64,000 nt of DNA, from the NCBI RefSeq assembly GCF_900113455.1, contig NZ_FOPI01000003.1, positions 62,001 through 126,000 of the forward strand, given 5' to 3'. This document shows, piece by piece, positions 18,059 through 27,274 of the stretch. Made by a program: the position numbers and the translations under genes. The stretch is from Ligilactobacillus ruminis DSM 20403 = NBRC 102161. Lineage in GTDB: Bacteria > Bacillota > Bacilli > Lactobacillales > Lactobacillaceae. Positions within the stretch are counted from its first letter, which is position 1; each line of letters starts with the position of its first letter. Under the pieces are notes generated by a model. That model made no database searches. It saw nothing but the letters and a program-made list of their open reading frames with translations, and was not told the origin of the DNA.

Positions 18059-18577
18059 ATGGCATTAGATTTAAACAACTACATCGCAAGCATCCCGGAT
18101 TATCCTGAAAAAGGAATTATTTTCCGAGATGTTACTCCATTAATGGCTGACGGTGAAGCATATCGTCAAGCAACGGACAGAATCGTTCAGTTTGCAAAGG
18201 ACAAGGGCGTTGAAATGGTCGTGTGTCCCGAAGCAAGAGGCTTTATCATCGGATGTCCAGTTGCATATGAACTCGGTGTTGGTTTTGCGCCTGCAAGAAA
18301 AGCCGGAAAGCTCCCAAGAGAAACGGTTGAGGCTAAGTATACGCTTGAATATGGTACTTCAGCGCTTTATATGCATAAGGATGCAATCAAACCGGGGCAA
18401 AAAGTTTTGGTCGTAGATGACTTGCTTGCAACCGGCGGCACGATCGGTGCGACGATTGATCTGGTCAATCAGCTTGGCGGTGAAGTTGTTGGGTGTGCCT
18501 TCATTATTGAGCTCAAAGCCTTGAACGGTCGCGAAAGGCTTAAAGGCTTTGATACTTTGGCGTTGTTGGAATATTAG
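18059..18577 (+). CDS. apt: Adenine phosphoribosyltransferase
   Basis: APT converts adenine and PRPP to AMP in purine salvage. The 172-aa protein has the PRPP-binding motif [13 protein letters not shown] at about residues 116-128, the N-terminal hood ([21 protein letters not shown]) and [13 protein letters not shown] 18059 follows GAAAGGAAG. It is the last gene of the rnz-SDR-lapA-recJ-apt operon and is followed directly by a strong terminator. Confidence 0.97.
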   Translation: MALDLNNYIASIPDYPEKGIIFRDVTPLMADGEAYRQATDRIVQFAKDKGVEMVVCPEARGFIIGCPVAYELGVGFAPARKAGKLPRETVEAKYTLEYGTSALYMHKDAIKPGQKVLVVDDLLATGGTIGATIDLVNQLGGEVVGCAFIIELKALNGRERLKGFDTLALLEY

Positions 18578-18598
18578 CAATTAAAACGACATTGGCGA

Positions 18599-18631
18599 GG
18601 CGGAAGGACTTTTGGTCATTCCGCCTTTTTT
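18599..18631 (+). terminator. Terminator after apt
   Basis: GGCGGAA pairs with TTCCGCC around a 13-base loop and is followed by TTTTTT. Confidence 0.85.
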
Positions 18632-18650
18632 GAAAGGGTGAACCGTCACA

Positions 18651-19322
18651 ATGAAGAAACAAACCTTTGCGGTTATCGGATTGGGACGTTTTGGAGGAAG
18701 CGTCTGCAAAACTTTGGCTGATGCGGGACAAGAAGTTTTGGCAATTGACAAATACGAATCTCGTGTCAATGATTATAAAGATATTGCGACTCAAGCCGTT
18801 GTAGCTGATGCACAGGATGAAGACGTGCTTCGTTCGCTTGGAATAAGAAACGTTGACCACGTAATCGTTGCAATCGGTGAAGATATTCAGGCAAGCATTT
18901 TAGTAACTTTGATGGTCAAAGAACAGGGCGTTAAATATGTCACGGCCAAAGCTCAAAATGAGTATCATGCAAAAGTGCTGGAGAAATTAGGCGTTGATCG
19001 GGTAGTTCATCCTGAACGCGACATGGGGGTTCGTATCGGGCGGAGTCTGACATCAAAAAACATGGTTGACTATCTTGATCTGGACGCCAATTTCAAATTG
19101 GCGGAGATATTGATTACAAATCCAGAGTTTGTCGGCAAATCATTGGCTGAAATGGATTTTCGCGATCGCTACGGGCTGAATGTCATTGCTTTGGCACATA
19201 GCAGACAAGAGATGGTGCTTCCGTCTGCTGGAGACGTTTTGACTGAAAATGACAGCATTTTGGTTGCCGGACCGACAAGAGCGATTGATAAATTTGAAGA
19301 ATTGATGCAGAAAGGAAAATAG
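18651..19322 (+). CDS. ktrA: KtrA/TrkA-type potassium-uptake regulatory protein
   Basis: A 223-aa cytosolic RCK protein. The N-domain starts with the dinucleotide-binding GLGRFGGSV at 10-18 and its acidic strand end in AIDKYES, and RCK-C fills about residues 140-220. It matches KtrA, which gates the membrane channel KtrB in response to nucleotides including c-di-AMP. No KtrB gene is adjacent, so the partner must lie elsewhere. The RBS AAAGGGTGA lies 9 bases upstream; the apt terminator separates it from that operon, though no promoter of its own is clear. Confidence 0.9.
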   Translation: MKKQTFAVIGLGRFGGSVCKTLADAGQEVLAIDKYESRVNDYKDIATQAVVADAQDEDVLRSLGIRNVDHVIVAIGEDIQASILVTLMVKEQGVKYVTAKAQNEYHAKVLEKLGVDRVVHPERDMGVRIGRSLTSKNMVDYLDLDANFKLAEILITNPEFVGKSLAEMDFRDRYGLNVIALAHSRQEMVLPSAGDVLTENDSILVAGPTRAIDKFEELMQKGK

Positions 19323-19389
19323 CTGAAAAGCGATTTCTGTTGCTGCATTTTACGGACGATATTCTGAAGAAGCATTTTTACGACAATTT

Positions 19390-19430
19390 AAAAAGACAGT
19401 GCCGCACGTCAGGCGTGACACTGTCTTTTT
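19390..19430. terminator. Bidirectional terminator between ktrA and yidC
   Basis: AAAAAGACAGTG and CACTGTCTTTTT form a 12-bp stem around a 17-base loop that itself can fold. Both convergent genes end here. Confidence 0.85.
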
Positions 19431-19436
19431 GCTGTC

Positions 19437-20339
19437 TTATTTGCGCTTTCTCTGTTTTCCGGCATTACGATTGGCTTTTGCATGTTTTTTTGCAACGTCT
19501 TCTTTTGACGGAGCAGGCTTTTTTGGCAAGACAACCTTCTTAGGCTGGTTCTTCTTGAGTTCTTCAGCAATTTGCTGTTTGATTTTTGGTCGCATTGCAT
19601 TGATAAGCAATGTTTGAATGCAGGCGAACACGCCGCCGACGAAAAAGTATAGTCCAAGTCCGGCAGGTGAAATAAAAGTCATCACCGTAATCATTGCAGG
19701 ACTCATGAACATCATCATTTGCATTTGTTTGTGCTGTTCTTTAGGCATGCCAAGCATTGAGAGCCATCCTTGCAAGGCGTAGGCCGCAAATGAAAGTATC
19801 GTTAAGATAATGCTGCTGTGTCCCAGGTTTATGCCGTAGAAATATGACTTGGAAAGCTCAGGCGAATACTGGATGGCAGCATATAAAGCGGCAAAAATCG
19901 GCATCTGAATCAATATAGGCAGGCACCCGATTCCGCCGGTCATTGAAATGCCGTTATCACGGTAAAGCGACATGAGTTCCTGACTGATTGCCATTTTTTC
20001 AGCGTCTGTTTGCGCTGCTTGTTGGCGCTTGGCGATATCATCCATCAATGGTTTGAGATGACTGATTTTTTCTTGCTGAATCGTTGCGTTTCTTGATTGT
20101 TTCAGCATGACGGGCATTAAAATCAAACGGACGACGAACGTCAGCAAGATAATTGCCCACCCAAGGCTTCCACCCATGAGGTTTGAAAGCCAAACCAGGA
20201 AATGCTGCGTCGGAACAGCCATGTGGTCATATACAAATCCGTATGGTTTTCCTGAACTCGTACGTTGAACACAACCGGACAAGACAACAGAAGCTGCAGT
20301 CAAAGTCGTGGCAATGGCCAACAATTTCTTCTTTTTCAA
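19437..20339 (-). CDS. yidC: Membrane protein insertase YidC/OxaA (lipoprotein form)
   Basis: YidC helps fold and insert membrane proteins, alone or with SecYEG. The 300-aa protein starts with a lipoprotein signal (MKKKKLLAIATT, lipobox LSGC with Cys at about 22), followed by the five-helix Oxa1 core: LGWAIILLTFVVRLILMPVM containing the conserved Arg of the hydrophilic groove, then GCLPILIQMPIFAALYAA. The tail is strongly basic (KKPAPSK...GKQRKRK), as in ribosome-binding YidC2 types. The start is TTG at 20339. It shares a strand with acyP upstream. Confidence 0.94.
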   Translation of the reverse strand: MKKKKLLAIATTLTAASVVLSGCVQRTSSGKPYGFVYDHMAVPTQHFLVWLSNLMGGSLGWAIILLTFVVRLILMPVMLKQSRNATIQQEKISHLKPLMDDIAKRQQAAQTDAEKMAISQELMSLYRDNGISMTGGIGCLPILIQMPIFAALYAAIQYSPELSKSYFYGINLGHSSIILTILSFAAYALQGWLSMLGMPKEQHKQMQMMMFMSPAMITVMTFISPAGLGLYFFVGGVFACIQTLLINAMRPKIKQQIAEELKKNQPKKVVLPKKPAPSKEDVAKKHAKANRNAGKQRKRK

Positions 20340-20408
20340 AGTATCATTATCCTTTCATAATTACAGGTATCCCTATAAATATATCTTAAAAAATGAATAT
20401 TTTCAAGT

Positions 20409-20687
20409 TCATCGATATATGACGCTGAAACGAGAGTATTCCTTTGGTTTCATCTCTGAAACTTCCATCTCATCAACACGTCCTGCCGGAGAAGGAGAAG
20501 ATTCCACCCCGGCAATAAATTGTTCCAAAGAAGCTTCGTCAGTGCTTTGCGCTTCGATATAGACCGATCCGTCAGGCATGTTGACGACTTTTCCTTTGAT
20601 TTTCAATTCATCTGCCAACATCTTAGTGGTGTATCTGAAACCAACGCCTTGAACGAGGCCTTTGACAATAATTTTTACAGCTTTCAA
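20409..20687 (-). CDS. acyP: Acylphosphatase
   Basis: A 92-aa acylphosphatase that hydrolyses carboxyl-phosphate bonds. The signature GLVQGVGFRYTT places the phosphate-binding Arg at residue 18, and the catalytic Asn is at 36 (VVNMPDGSVYIEAQ). The length is normal. It begins with TTG 20687 behind GAGGTGATTTT. It lies upstream of yidC on the same strand, 69 bases away; acyP-yidC adjacency is common in lactobacilli. Confidence 0.95.
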   Translation of the reverse strand: MKAVKIIVKGLVQGVGFRYTTKMLADELKIKGKVVNMPDGSVYIEAQSTDEASLEQFIAGVESSPSPAGRVDEMEVSEMKPKEYSRFSVIYR

Positions 20688-20829
20688 AAAATCACCTCAA
20701 GCTAAATATCTTCGATTAAATTCTAACATTAAAGAATGCTGCAATTCAAAAGAAAACAACAGGGTAGTTGACCTTTAGGACATGTGATACAATTTTAGAA
20801 GAGAAAATGAAACGAGGTAAAGGATTCTA

Positions 20830-21993
20830 ATGAAGATTGGAATAGATAAAATCGGCTTTTATACGTCAAACATGTATGTTGATATGACAGAATTGGCAAA
20901 TGCAAGAAACGAAGATCCAAATAAGTATCTGATCGGAATCGGTCAGGAAAAAATGGCTGTCATTCCTCCGACGCAAGATGCGGTTACCTTGGGCGCAAAC
21001 GCTGCATTTAAAATTCTGACGGAAGAAGACAAAAAAACAATCGATCTGGTTATTTTTGCAACTGAATCCGGCATTGATAATTCAAAATCCGGTGCGATAT
21101 ACGTCAGTCGCTTGCTTGGCCTTTCGCCTTATCTTAGGGCCGTAGAGTTAAAACAGGCATGCTATGGAGCAACTGCGGCTTTGCAGCTTGCAAAGGGCCA
21201 CGTGGCGCTCAATCCGGATAATAAAGCACTCGTAATCGGTTCCGACATCGCACGCTATGGTTTGCGCACTAAAGGCGAGCCTACACAAGGGGGCGGTGCA
21301 TGCGCAATGATCGTGGGACAAAATCCGCGCATCCTGGAGCTTGGAGAAACGAGTGCATGCTACATGGAAGATGTGATGGATTTCTGGCGTCCGTTCAATC
21401 ATACAGAAGCGCTCGTCAATGGCAAATTTTCTGCAAATATTTATGTTGATTTCTTCAAAAAAGTTTTTTCGATATACCGGGAAAAAACTGGTGCCGAGCT
21501 TGAAGATTTTGCCGCTTTGCTGTTTCATTTGCCGTACACTAAGCAAGGACTTAAGGGATTGCGTGCTGCCATTGAAGGTGCGGATCCCAAAATCAGCTCG
21601 GAGCTTTCGCGTCAATTCGAGTTTTCAAGAAAGTACGGGAGACTTGTCGGCAATTTGTATACGGGTTCGCTTTATTTGAGCCTTCTTTCCTTGTTAAACA
21701 ATTCAGACAGTCTCAGAGCAAATCAGCGTTTGGGAATGTTCAGCTACGGATCGGGAGCGCAAGGCGAATTTTTCACTGGAAGACTTGTTCCCGGATTTGA
21801 AAAAATGCTTGATAAAACAGGCTATGAAGAGATGCTCGAAAAAAGGGAAAAAATTTCCGTTTCAGAATATGAAAAAGTTTTTTCTTCGCTTGAGATGCGT
21901 GCAGAAAATCTTGAATTAAACATTGACGATGATCCGGCGGTATTTGTTTTTGCAGGAATTGAAGAATATTCAAGAAAATATTTGAAAAAATAA
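20830..21993 (+). CDS. mvaS: Hydroxymethylglutaryl-CoA synthase
   Basis: MvaS condenses acetyl-CoA and acetoacetyl-CoA to HMG-CoA, the first committed step of the mevalonate isoprenoid route used by lactobacilli. The catalytic Cys is at 111 (ELKQACYGATAAL), the general-base Glu at about 79 (FATESGIDNS), and the conserved His region is DFWRPFNHTEALVNGKFS. 387 aa is the family length. ATG 20830 has CGAGGTAAAGG upstream. It diverges from acyP; a promoter must lie in the 140-base gap, but only a TACAAT -10 at 20788 with a poor -35 is visible. Confidence 0.96.
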   Translation: MKIGIDKIGFYTSNMYVDMTELANARNEDPNKYLIGIGQEKMAVIPPTQDAVTLGANAAFKILTEEDKKTIDLVIFATESGIDNSKSGAIYVSRLLGLSPYLRAVELKQACYGATAALQLAKGHVALNPDNKALVIGSDIARYGLRTKGEPTQGGGACAMIVGQNPRILELGETSACYMEDVMDFWRPFNHTEALVNGKFSANIYVDFFKKVFSIYREKTGAELEDFAALLFHLPYTKQGLKGLRAAIEGADPKISSELSRQFEFSRKYGRLVGNLYTGSLYLSLLSLLNNSDSLRANQRLGMFSYGSGAQGEFFTGRLVPGFEKMLDKTGYEEMLEKREKISVSEYEKVFSSLEMRAENLELNIDDDPAVFVFAGIEEYSRKYLKK

Positions 21994-21996
21994 AAT

Positions 21997-22050
21997 AAAT
22001 TCCCCTTTATTTGCGTCTTTATCAATATAGGAACTTATAAAGGGGGATTT
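21997..22050 (+). promoter_or_regulatory. Hairpin that buries the RBS of the next gene
   Basis: AAATTCCCCTTTAT (21997-22010) is complementary at 13 of 14 positions to ATAAAGGGGGATTT (22037-22050), with a 26-base loop. The 3' arm holds the AAAGGGGGAT SD of the gene starting at 22055, and TTTTT follows. It can act as a terminator for mvaS, as a translational lock, or both. Confidence 0.65.
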
Positions 22051-22054
22051 TTAA

Positions 22055-22768
22055 ATGACTGTTTTAAAAGAGGAGTTTTCAAATAAATTAGGCCGTTTGT
22101 TCAGCCTCAGCCTGCGAATCAAGCAAGAATACGAGTATTTAACGGAAAACATGGACTGCACGCATGCAAGAGACATCCTTGAGCGCAAATACTTCAATCG
22201 TGCCAACGGCAAACATGATGAAAGTTTTTATCTGACGGTGACGGCATCGCTTAACTTTTTGGTTGAGAATCGTTTCCCGGAAGGCGGATTGGCAAGCGCT
22301 GTACCGATGACTGAAACTGATATAGTTTTTGTCAACGAGGAAAACATGGTGTCTCCTGTCAAATTCACTCAAAGATCTCATTCCGTCTATCCTTTCGAAC
22401 CTTTGATCTTAAGACTTTCAAAACGTAATCTCTTTGAAACCAATGATGGTTTTCATTATCCTTACTTCGATCATTTGAGCAAAAAACAGATTCGTAATTT
22501 TAAACAAAGGTTTGGAAAAAATGCCATGGAATATTATCATGCCATGTTGATTGAAAAATTGTTAAAATACAGGCGGTTTTTCGTTTGCGTCATCGTCGAA
22601 GAAGATGCGACCGATCGATATCTTGGAGAGCAGTCTGCATTCGGCGCAATGGTCGCATTGACATGTCAACGTGAAAAAATTCCGTGCAAGCTGTTTTTTT
22701 GTGTCGGCGACGGAGCTGTTGACTCGATTATTCCGGAAATTGATGATTCGGGGGAAATCTCCGCATAA
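22055..22768 (+). CDS. Hypothetical protein (237 aa)
   Basis: I do not recognise this protein. It has no signal peptide or membrane segment. The N-terminal half is helical with charged residues (LGRLFSLSLRIKQEYEYLTENMD); the rest looks alpha/beta, with RRFFVCVIVEEDA and KIPCKLFFCVGDGAVDSII. The RBS AAAGGGGGAT is strong but lies in the 3' arm of a long inverted repeat starting just after mvaS. It is followed by three further unassigned genes on the same strand, the first of which has its own promoter. A cytosolic role is inferred from composition only. Confidence 0.8.
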   Translation: MTVLKEEFSNKLGRLFSLSLRIKQEYEYLTENMDCTHARDILERKYFNRANGKHDESFYLTVTASLNFLVENRFPEGGLASAVPMTETDIVFVNEENMVSPVKFTQRSHSVYPFEPLILRLSKRNLFETNDGFHYPYFDHLSKKQIRNFKQRFGKNAMEYYHAMLIEKLLKYRRFFVCVIVEEDATDRYLGEQSAFGAMVALTCQREKIPCKLFFCVGDGAVDSIIPEIDDSGEISA

Positions 22769-22843
22769 TTCTTAAATTTTTATTCCTAATCTAAAAATAT
22801 CATTAAATTAAACGCCAGAATTTTGTTTTTTGAGCTATTTTTT

Positions 22844-22879
22844 TTGAGCTATTAACGATAAAATAGTATTATGAATACT
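22844..22879 (+). promoter_or_regulatory. Promoter with palindromic operator candidate
   Basis: TTGAGC (22844-22849), a 17-base spacer and TATTAT (22867-22872). AGTATT (22865-22870) and AATACT (22874-22879) form a perfect inverted repeat across the -10 end, suited to a repressor. The -35 sits in one of two TTTTTTGAGCTATT direct repeats. Confidence 0.6.
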
Positions 22880-22905
22880 GTATTTATGAATCGAGGGGAA
22901 AAAAG

Positions 22906-23787
22906 ATGGATAACTCAAACCAATTTGTTTTGGCTGATCATAAACAGGCAACAATCGATTTGACAAATGAAATCAAAAATAAACTGGACTACTTGCAGTC
23001 GTTAGGAAGGGCGGTCCAAGCACAGGACGATCGCCTGGTTTATCAGCTGATCGACAGTGAAAAATATTCAACTGAAATTTTGAAAGCACGACATTCATCG
23101 TATGACAAATCGAACGAACGTCTTGTTGAAGATGCATACGGTCTTGTCAGCGAATATCTCAGCAGTAACCTGATTGAGTTTTTGCGTGAAAGATATCCGT
23201 TCTTTTATTTTGAGGAAACGGAAACGGGAAAGTTTCAATTTTACTTCGGAAACTGGTGGGGACGTCGTTTGTTCGGAACGCTCGATGTTTTGAACGTTAA
23301 ATTTAATTTTGATGAAAATGAATATCAAAAACTTGTTCGTTCTTTTGAATTTGAAGCAGAAAACAAACGATTGAACACCGACACAATCGAACGACTTTCT
23401 CAAGAAAACGATGAATTGCAGGAGCTGCTTGATTCTCAGAGCAACCGTGAAGCGGAAAAGGAACGAATGCGAAAGAAGCTAAAACAGCTTAATCAGGAAA
23501 AGGTGATGCCATGGGATGCCGGCAAACAAAGGGAAATGAAACAAAGACTGACCGATGAACTGAGTCGAATTGCAGAAATTGACGAAAAAGCGGCCAATGG
23601 TTATCAGCGGATCCATGAAAATGAAAAGCGGGTTTTGGAACTTTCAAAAGAAGACACTTTGCTTGGTTATGAAAAACAAAGCATCATTGCCAAATTTGGA
23701 AGTTTTGAGAACTTTAAAGAAAAGAATGCCGCTTTGTATCGTGATTACATTACTGATTTGATTGCGACGGGAAATCGGAGGAATTAA
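22906..23787 (+). CDS. Hypothetical coiled-coil protein (293 aa)
   Basis: An unassigned acidic protein. Residues about 1-140 look globular (YPFFYFEETETGKFQFYFGNWWGRR is distinctive). Residues about 145-255 are a long coiled coil rich in Glu, Lys and Gln (RLSQENDELQELLDSQSNREAEKERMRKKLK shows heptads). No membrane or signal segment is present. GAGGGG lies 8 bases before ATG 22906. Its stop TAA overlaps the ATG of the next gene, so the pair is translationally coupled. SbcC-like naming would rest only on the coiled coil and is not supported. Confidence 0.8.
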   Translation: MDNSNQFVLADHKQATIDLTNEIKNKLDYLQSLGRAVQAQDDRLVYQLIDSEKYSTEILKARHSSYDKSNERLVEDAYGLVSEYLSSNLIEFLRERYPFFYFEETETGKFQFYFGNWWGRRLFGTLDVLNVKFNFDENEYQKLVRSFEFEAENKRLNTDTIERLSQENDELQELLDSQSNREAEKERMRKKLKQLNQEKVMPWDAGKQREMKQRLTDELSRIAEIDEKAANGYQRIHENEKRVLELSKEDTLLGYEKQSIIAKFGSFENFKEKNAALYRDYITDLIATGNRRN

Positions 23788-24803
23788 TGATGAGTGAATA
23801 TGAAAATCCTACAATAACGTTTTATCCGCATGAGTCTGAATTTGACGTAAATCCTGAAGAACAAAAGCCTGCGCTTTCGACCAATGAGCGTTTGATGAAT
23901 TATAACGGCAGATTAAAAGAAAGTCTGAACAACGGAATCCGTTTTACCGAGGTCTTTGATACGCTGATTAATACGACCGATCTGAATGAATTGTTTCAAT
24001 CAATCAAAACGCTTGCTTCATATCAGCTTGATGATGATTATCTGGTTTATCCGATTCAGTACAGTCGTGCCGACTTTTACTTGATTTTCATCAATCGTTT
24101 GCTCAGTTTGAACGATAAAGAAACGGTTATTTTGATGTCGAGCGAAAAAGACAGAGCCTTGTATCATGAATTTCCGGGAATCAATGCTTGCGGCAGATTT
24201 AAATTCAAAGTTGATTCTGCAGATGAACAGCGAGCATTCTACATTGACGAACGGACGGGCCTGAGCTTGTTTTATATCGATTTTTCAGACAAGGTTCTGT
24301 ATTTCAACAGTCGCGATATTGTGGAGCTGCTTATTGCAAATGATGCAGAAAACGACAAGGAAGATTTGATTCGTTTTGAAAAGTATCTCGTTTCGATCGG
24401 AGAATGCGTCGAACAAGCTTACGGATACGAAGTTGATTTCAATCTGCTAAATGCAAGAAGGAATGCCGTTTATCCGATTGTTTCCGAAACGGAGCCTGAA
24501 GTTGCATTGGATCGCCTGTTTATCATGGGTTCAGAAGCAGGATGCATGCTTAAATCCGGCATGAACGGCGAAGCAATCATGAATTTGTCAGACAGCGTCG
24601 TCTTGACTTTGTTTGATGAAAATCTTGCCGGCGGAAATTCTCCGAAATGGGTCATTACCGTCAAAGATGATGAAGACAAGATTTCTTTCTTTGATTTACT
24701 GGTCAGATATGATTTCTTTAAGGACTGGTATCTTGAAAATCTCCAAAGCGTTGAAATCAGACGCGCAAGATGTTTTTGGAAAGAAGACGATGGTGAAGCA
24801 TGA
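23787..24803 (+). CDS. Hypothetical protein (338 aa)
   Basis: An unassigned, strongly acidic cytosolic protein. It starts at ATG 23787 or the neighbouring ATG 23790, behind GGAGG. Notable segments are LDDDYLVYPIQYSRADFYLIFINRLLSL, EQRAFYIDERTGLSLFYIDFSDKVLYFNSRD and a C-terminal FFDLLVRYDFFKDWYLENLQ. The start overlaps the upstream stop and the TGA overlaps the next ATG (ATGA), so this is the middle member of a tightly coupled three-gene set. Such coupling suggests subunits of one complex made in fixed ratio, which is inference. Confidence 0.8.
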   Translation: MMSEYENPTITFYPHESEFDVNPEEQKPALSTNERLMNYNGRLKESLNNGIRFTEVFDTLINTTDLNELFQSIKTLASYQLDDDYLVYPIQYSRADFYLIFINRLLSLNDKETVILMSSEKDRALYHEFPGINACGRFKFKVDSADEQRAFYIDERTGLSLFYIDFSDKVLYFNSRDIVELLIANDAENDKEDLIRFEKYLVSIGECVEQAYGYEVDFNLLNARRNAVYPIVSETEPEVALDRLFIMGSEAGCMLKSGMNGEAIMNLSDSVVLTLFDENLAGGNSPKWVITVKDDEDKISFFDLLVRYDFFKDWYLENLQSVEIRRARCFWKEDDGEA

Positions 24804-25267
24804 TGGATTTTGCAAAAATGGCTAAAGATGCGCTTCACGTTTACCCAAGAAGGGTTTTGCCCGTAGCAAGATACAGCGACCAGGAAAGAATAAACGGGTT
24901 ATATGCGGATTTGACCTGCAGTTGGTGTGATTTGATAGAAGCGTCAGGAAAAGCCGATGATGAAGAAACAGTTTATGATGCGTTTTCTTCCGTTATGCTA
25001 GGTTTTTTCATGATTTCAAACGAACAGAAGACGACATATAAGCTGTTGATGACAAAAGAGGAACTGGACAGCATGAAAGACAAATGGAAGAGCGCATCGT
25101 TTAATGCGGTTTGTCTGATTATGCAGCAGCAGCTTTTAAAAAGCCATTTTGAGCATAAAATTGATGCTTTTGTTCGTGCTTGGCATATTGCTTTGAAATT
25201 CGGGTTGACCGATCTGGGTTTGGATGAGGCAGTAATTGTCAAACACTATGACAATTTAATCAGGTAA
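24800..25267 (+). CDS. Hypothetical protein (155 aa)
   Basis: The last of the coupled set, starting within ATGATGG at 24800 (or 24803). The product is a small mostly helical protein (FARYSDQ-like openings are absent; it reads MMDFAKMAKDALHVYPRRVLPVARY), with the central segment YDAFSSVMLGFFMISNEQKTTYKLLMTKEELDSM and HFEHKIDAFVRAWHIALKFGL near the end. I see no catalytic motif. A clear terminator follows the stop. Function unknown; presumably it works with the two proteins encoded before it. Confidence 0.78.
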   Translation: MMDFAKMAKDALHVYPRRVLPVARYSDQERINGLYADLTCSWCDLIEASGKADDEETVYDAFSSVMLGFFMISNEQKTTYKLLMTKEELDSMKDKWKSASFNAVCLIMQQQLLKSHFEHKIDAFVRAWHIALKFGLTDLGLDEAVIVKHYDNLIR

Positions 25268-25271
25268 GATG

Positions 25272-25303
25272 AGCCTTGCTGATTGAAAAATCGGCAAGGC
25301 TTT
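25272..25303 (+). terminator. Terminator of the hypothetical gene set
   Basis: GCCTTGC and GCAAGGC form the stem with inner pairing (TGATTG/TCGG region), followed by TTTTG. Confidence 0.75.
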
Positions 25304-25363
25304 TGAGGTTCGGATGTAAAAAGCGATTCAATCTTTTTGGAATAAACCAAATCTACGGCTTTC

Positions 25364-25392
25364 TTGCTATGATTACCGCCCTATATTATAAT
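25364..25392 (+). promoter_or_regulatory. Promoter for lepA
   Basis: TTGCTA (25364-25369), a 17-base spacer, and TATAAT (25387-25392), 40 bases before the lepA ATG. Confidence 0.75.
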
Positions 25393-25432
25393 TAAACGTT
25401 AGAGACTATTTTAAGAAAGTAGGAAGAACTGA

Positions 25433-27262
25433 ATGGATTTTGAACAAATGAAGGAGCGCCAAAAACACATTCGGAATTTTTCGATTGTGGCACACATCGA
25501 TCACGGCAAGTCGACGTTGGCGGACCGCATCCTTGAATTGACGGATACGGTTTCAAAGCGTGAGATGAAAGATCAGCTGCTCGATTCGATGGATTTGGAA
25601 CGTGAGCGCGGGATTACGATTAAATTAAATGCAGTTGAATTGCATTACAAAGCCAAAAATGGCGAAACGTATATTTTTCATTTGATCGATACGCCTGGAC
25701 ATGTCGATTTCTCATATGAAGTTTCAAGATCCCTTGCTGCTTGCGAAGGAGCAGTTCTTGTTGTTGATGCCGCCCAAGGAGTTGAAGCACAGACGTTAGC
25801 CAACGTTTATCTTGCACTGGATGACGATTTGGAAATCGTGCCCGTAATCAACAAAATCGATTTGCCGTCTGCCGAACCGGAAAAAGTTCGCCAAGAAATC
25901 GAGGACGTGATTGGTCTCGATGCATCAGAAGCGGTTCTTGCTTCTGCAAAGGCGGGAATCGGAATCGAAGAGATGCTCGAACAGATCGTGTCAAAGGTTC
26001 CGGCACCGAACGGCGATTTGAAAGCGCCTTTGAAGGCCTTGATTTTCGATTCCGTCTATGATGACTATCGTGGAGTTGTTTTGAGCATTCGCGTAGTTGA
26101 AGGCACCGTCAAACCAGGTGATCGCATCAGACTAATGAACAGCGGCGCAGAGTATGAGGTTGTAGAAGTCGGGGTCAATTCCCCAAAACCTTTGAAACGC
26201 GATTATTTGATGGCAGGTGACGTCGGCTATCTTACGGCCAGCATCAAGGATATTCAGGATACGCGCGTCGGTGATACGGTGACGAATGCCGATAACCCGA
26301 CCGATAAGCCTTTGTCAGGATATCGTGAAATGAATCCGATGGTTTATTCAGGCCTTTATCCGACCGACAATGCCAAGTATAACGATTTGCGAGAAGCACT
26401 GGAGAAGCTCAAACTAAATGATGCAGCGCTTGAATTCGAACCGGAAACATCTCAAGCTCTGGGATTTGGATTCAGGTGTGGTTTCTTGGGACTGCTGCAC
26501 ATGGATGTCATTCAGGAGCGTTTGGAACGCGAATTTGGCATGGATCTGATTACGACGGCACCCTCCGTCACCTATGACGTTGAATTGACGGACGGAAGTC
26601 ATATCAGCGTCACGAACCCTTCCGAAATGCCGGAAGCGCCTAAGATAAGACAAATCAACGAGCCCTTCGTCAAAGCTGAAGTCATGGTTCCAAACGAATA
26701 CGTCGGAGCCGTAATGGAGCTTTGTCAACGTAAGCGCGGCAATTTCAAGACCATGGAATATTTGGACGATTATCGCGTCAACGTGATTTATGAAATGCCG
26801 CTTTCAGAAATTATTTTTGATTTCTTTGACAAATTAAAATCCAGCACTCGCGGCTACGCATCGCTTGATTATGAGCTTGACGGAACACGACCGAGCGATC
26901 TGGTCAAAATCGACATCTTGCTCAACGGTCACAAAGTCGACGCATTGAGTTTCATTTCGCACAGAGAGTTTGCGCCGCAGCGCGCCAGAGTAATTACCGA
27001 CAAGCTTAAGACGATTATTCCGCGTCAAAACTTTGAAATTCCGATTCAGGCGGCAATCGGAGCTAAAATCATTGCCAGAACAAACATCAAAGCCTACCGC
27101 AAGGACGTTACAGCAAGGATTCATACCGGTGATCCCGACAGACGCGCCAAGCTGCTCGATAAGCAAAAGCGCGGCAAGAAACGCATGAAAGCCGTCGGTC
27201 GAGTGGTTGTTCCGCAAGAAGCCTTCATGGCGGTTCTCAAAACTGATGAAGAGGTCAAATAA
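25433..27262 (+). CDS. lepA: Elongation factor 4 (LepA)
   Basis: LepA is a ribosome-bound translational GTPase linked to back-translocation and initiation quality. The 609-aa protein has G1 AHIDHGKST (about 20-28), the switch RERGITI, G3 DTPGHVDFS and G4 NKIDLP, followed by the domains that distinguish LepA from EF-G, including the C-terminal domain ending in [24 protein letters not shown]. The first in-frame ATG at 25433 follows AGTAGGAAG. It probably shares a transcript with trmK, 12 bases downstream. Confidence 0.97.
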   Translation: MDFEQMKERQKHIRNFSIVAHIDHGKSTLADRILELTDTVSKREMKDQLLDSMDLERERGITIKLNAVELHYKAKNGETYIFHLIDTPGHVDFSYEVSRSLAACEGAVLVVDAAQGVEAQTLANVYLALDDDLEIVPVINKIDLPSAEPEKVRQEIEDVIGLDASEAVLASAKAGIGIEEMLEQIVSKVPAPNGDLKAPLKALIFDSVYDDYRGVVLSIRVVEGTVKPGDRIRLMNSGAEYEVVEVGVNSPKPLKRDYLMAGDVGYLTASIKDIQDTRVGDTVTNADNPTDKPLSGYREMNPMVYSGLYPTDNAKYNDLREALEKLKLNDAALEFEPETSQALGFGFRCGFLGLLHMDVIQERLEREFGMDLITTAPSVTYDVELTDGSHISVTNPSEMPEAPKIRQINEPFVKAEVMVPNEYVGAVMELCQRKRGNFKTMEYLDDYRVNVIYEMPLSEIIFDFFDKLKSSTRGYASLDYELDGTRPSDLVKIDILLNGHKVDALSFISHREFAPQRARVITDKLKTIIPRQNFEIPIQAAIGAKIIARTNIKAYRKDVTARIHTGDPDRRAKLLDKQKRGKKRMKAVGRVVVPQEAFMAVLKTDEEVK

Positions 27263-27274
27263 AGGGGGATAAAA

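Noticed and set aside
20765-20793. A promoter for mvaS (TTGACC and TACAAT)
   Set aside because: The spacer is only 14 bases; a better -35 was not found, so it is not listed as a feature.
24470-24838. Minus-strand ORFs in the hypothetical gene set (for example 122 codons here and 92 codons at 28477-28758)
   Set aside because: They are shadows of plus-strand genes that have strong RBS sites and coupled starts.
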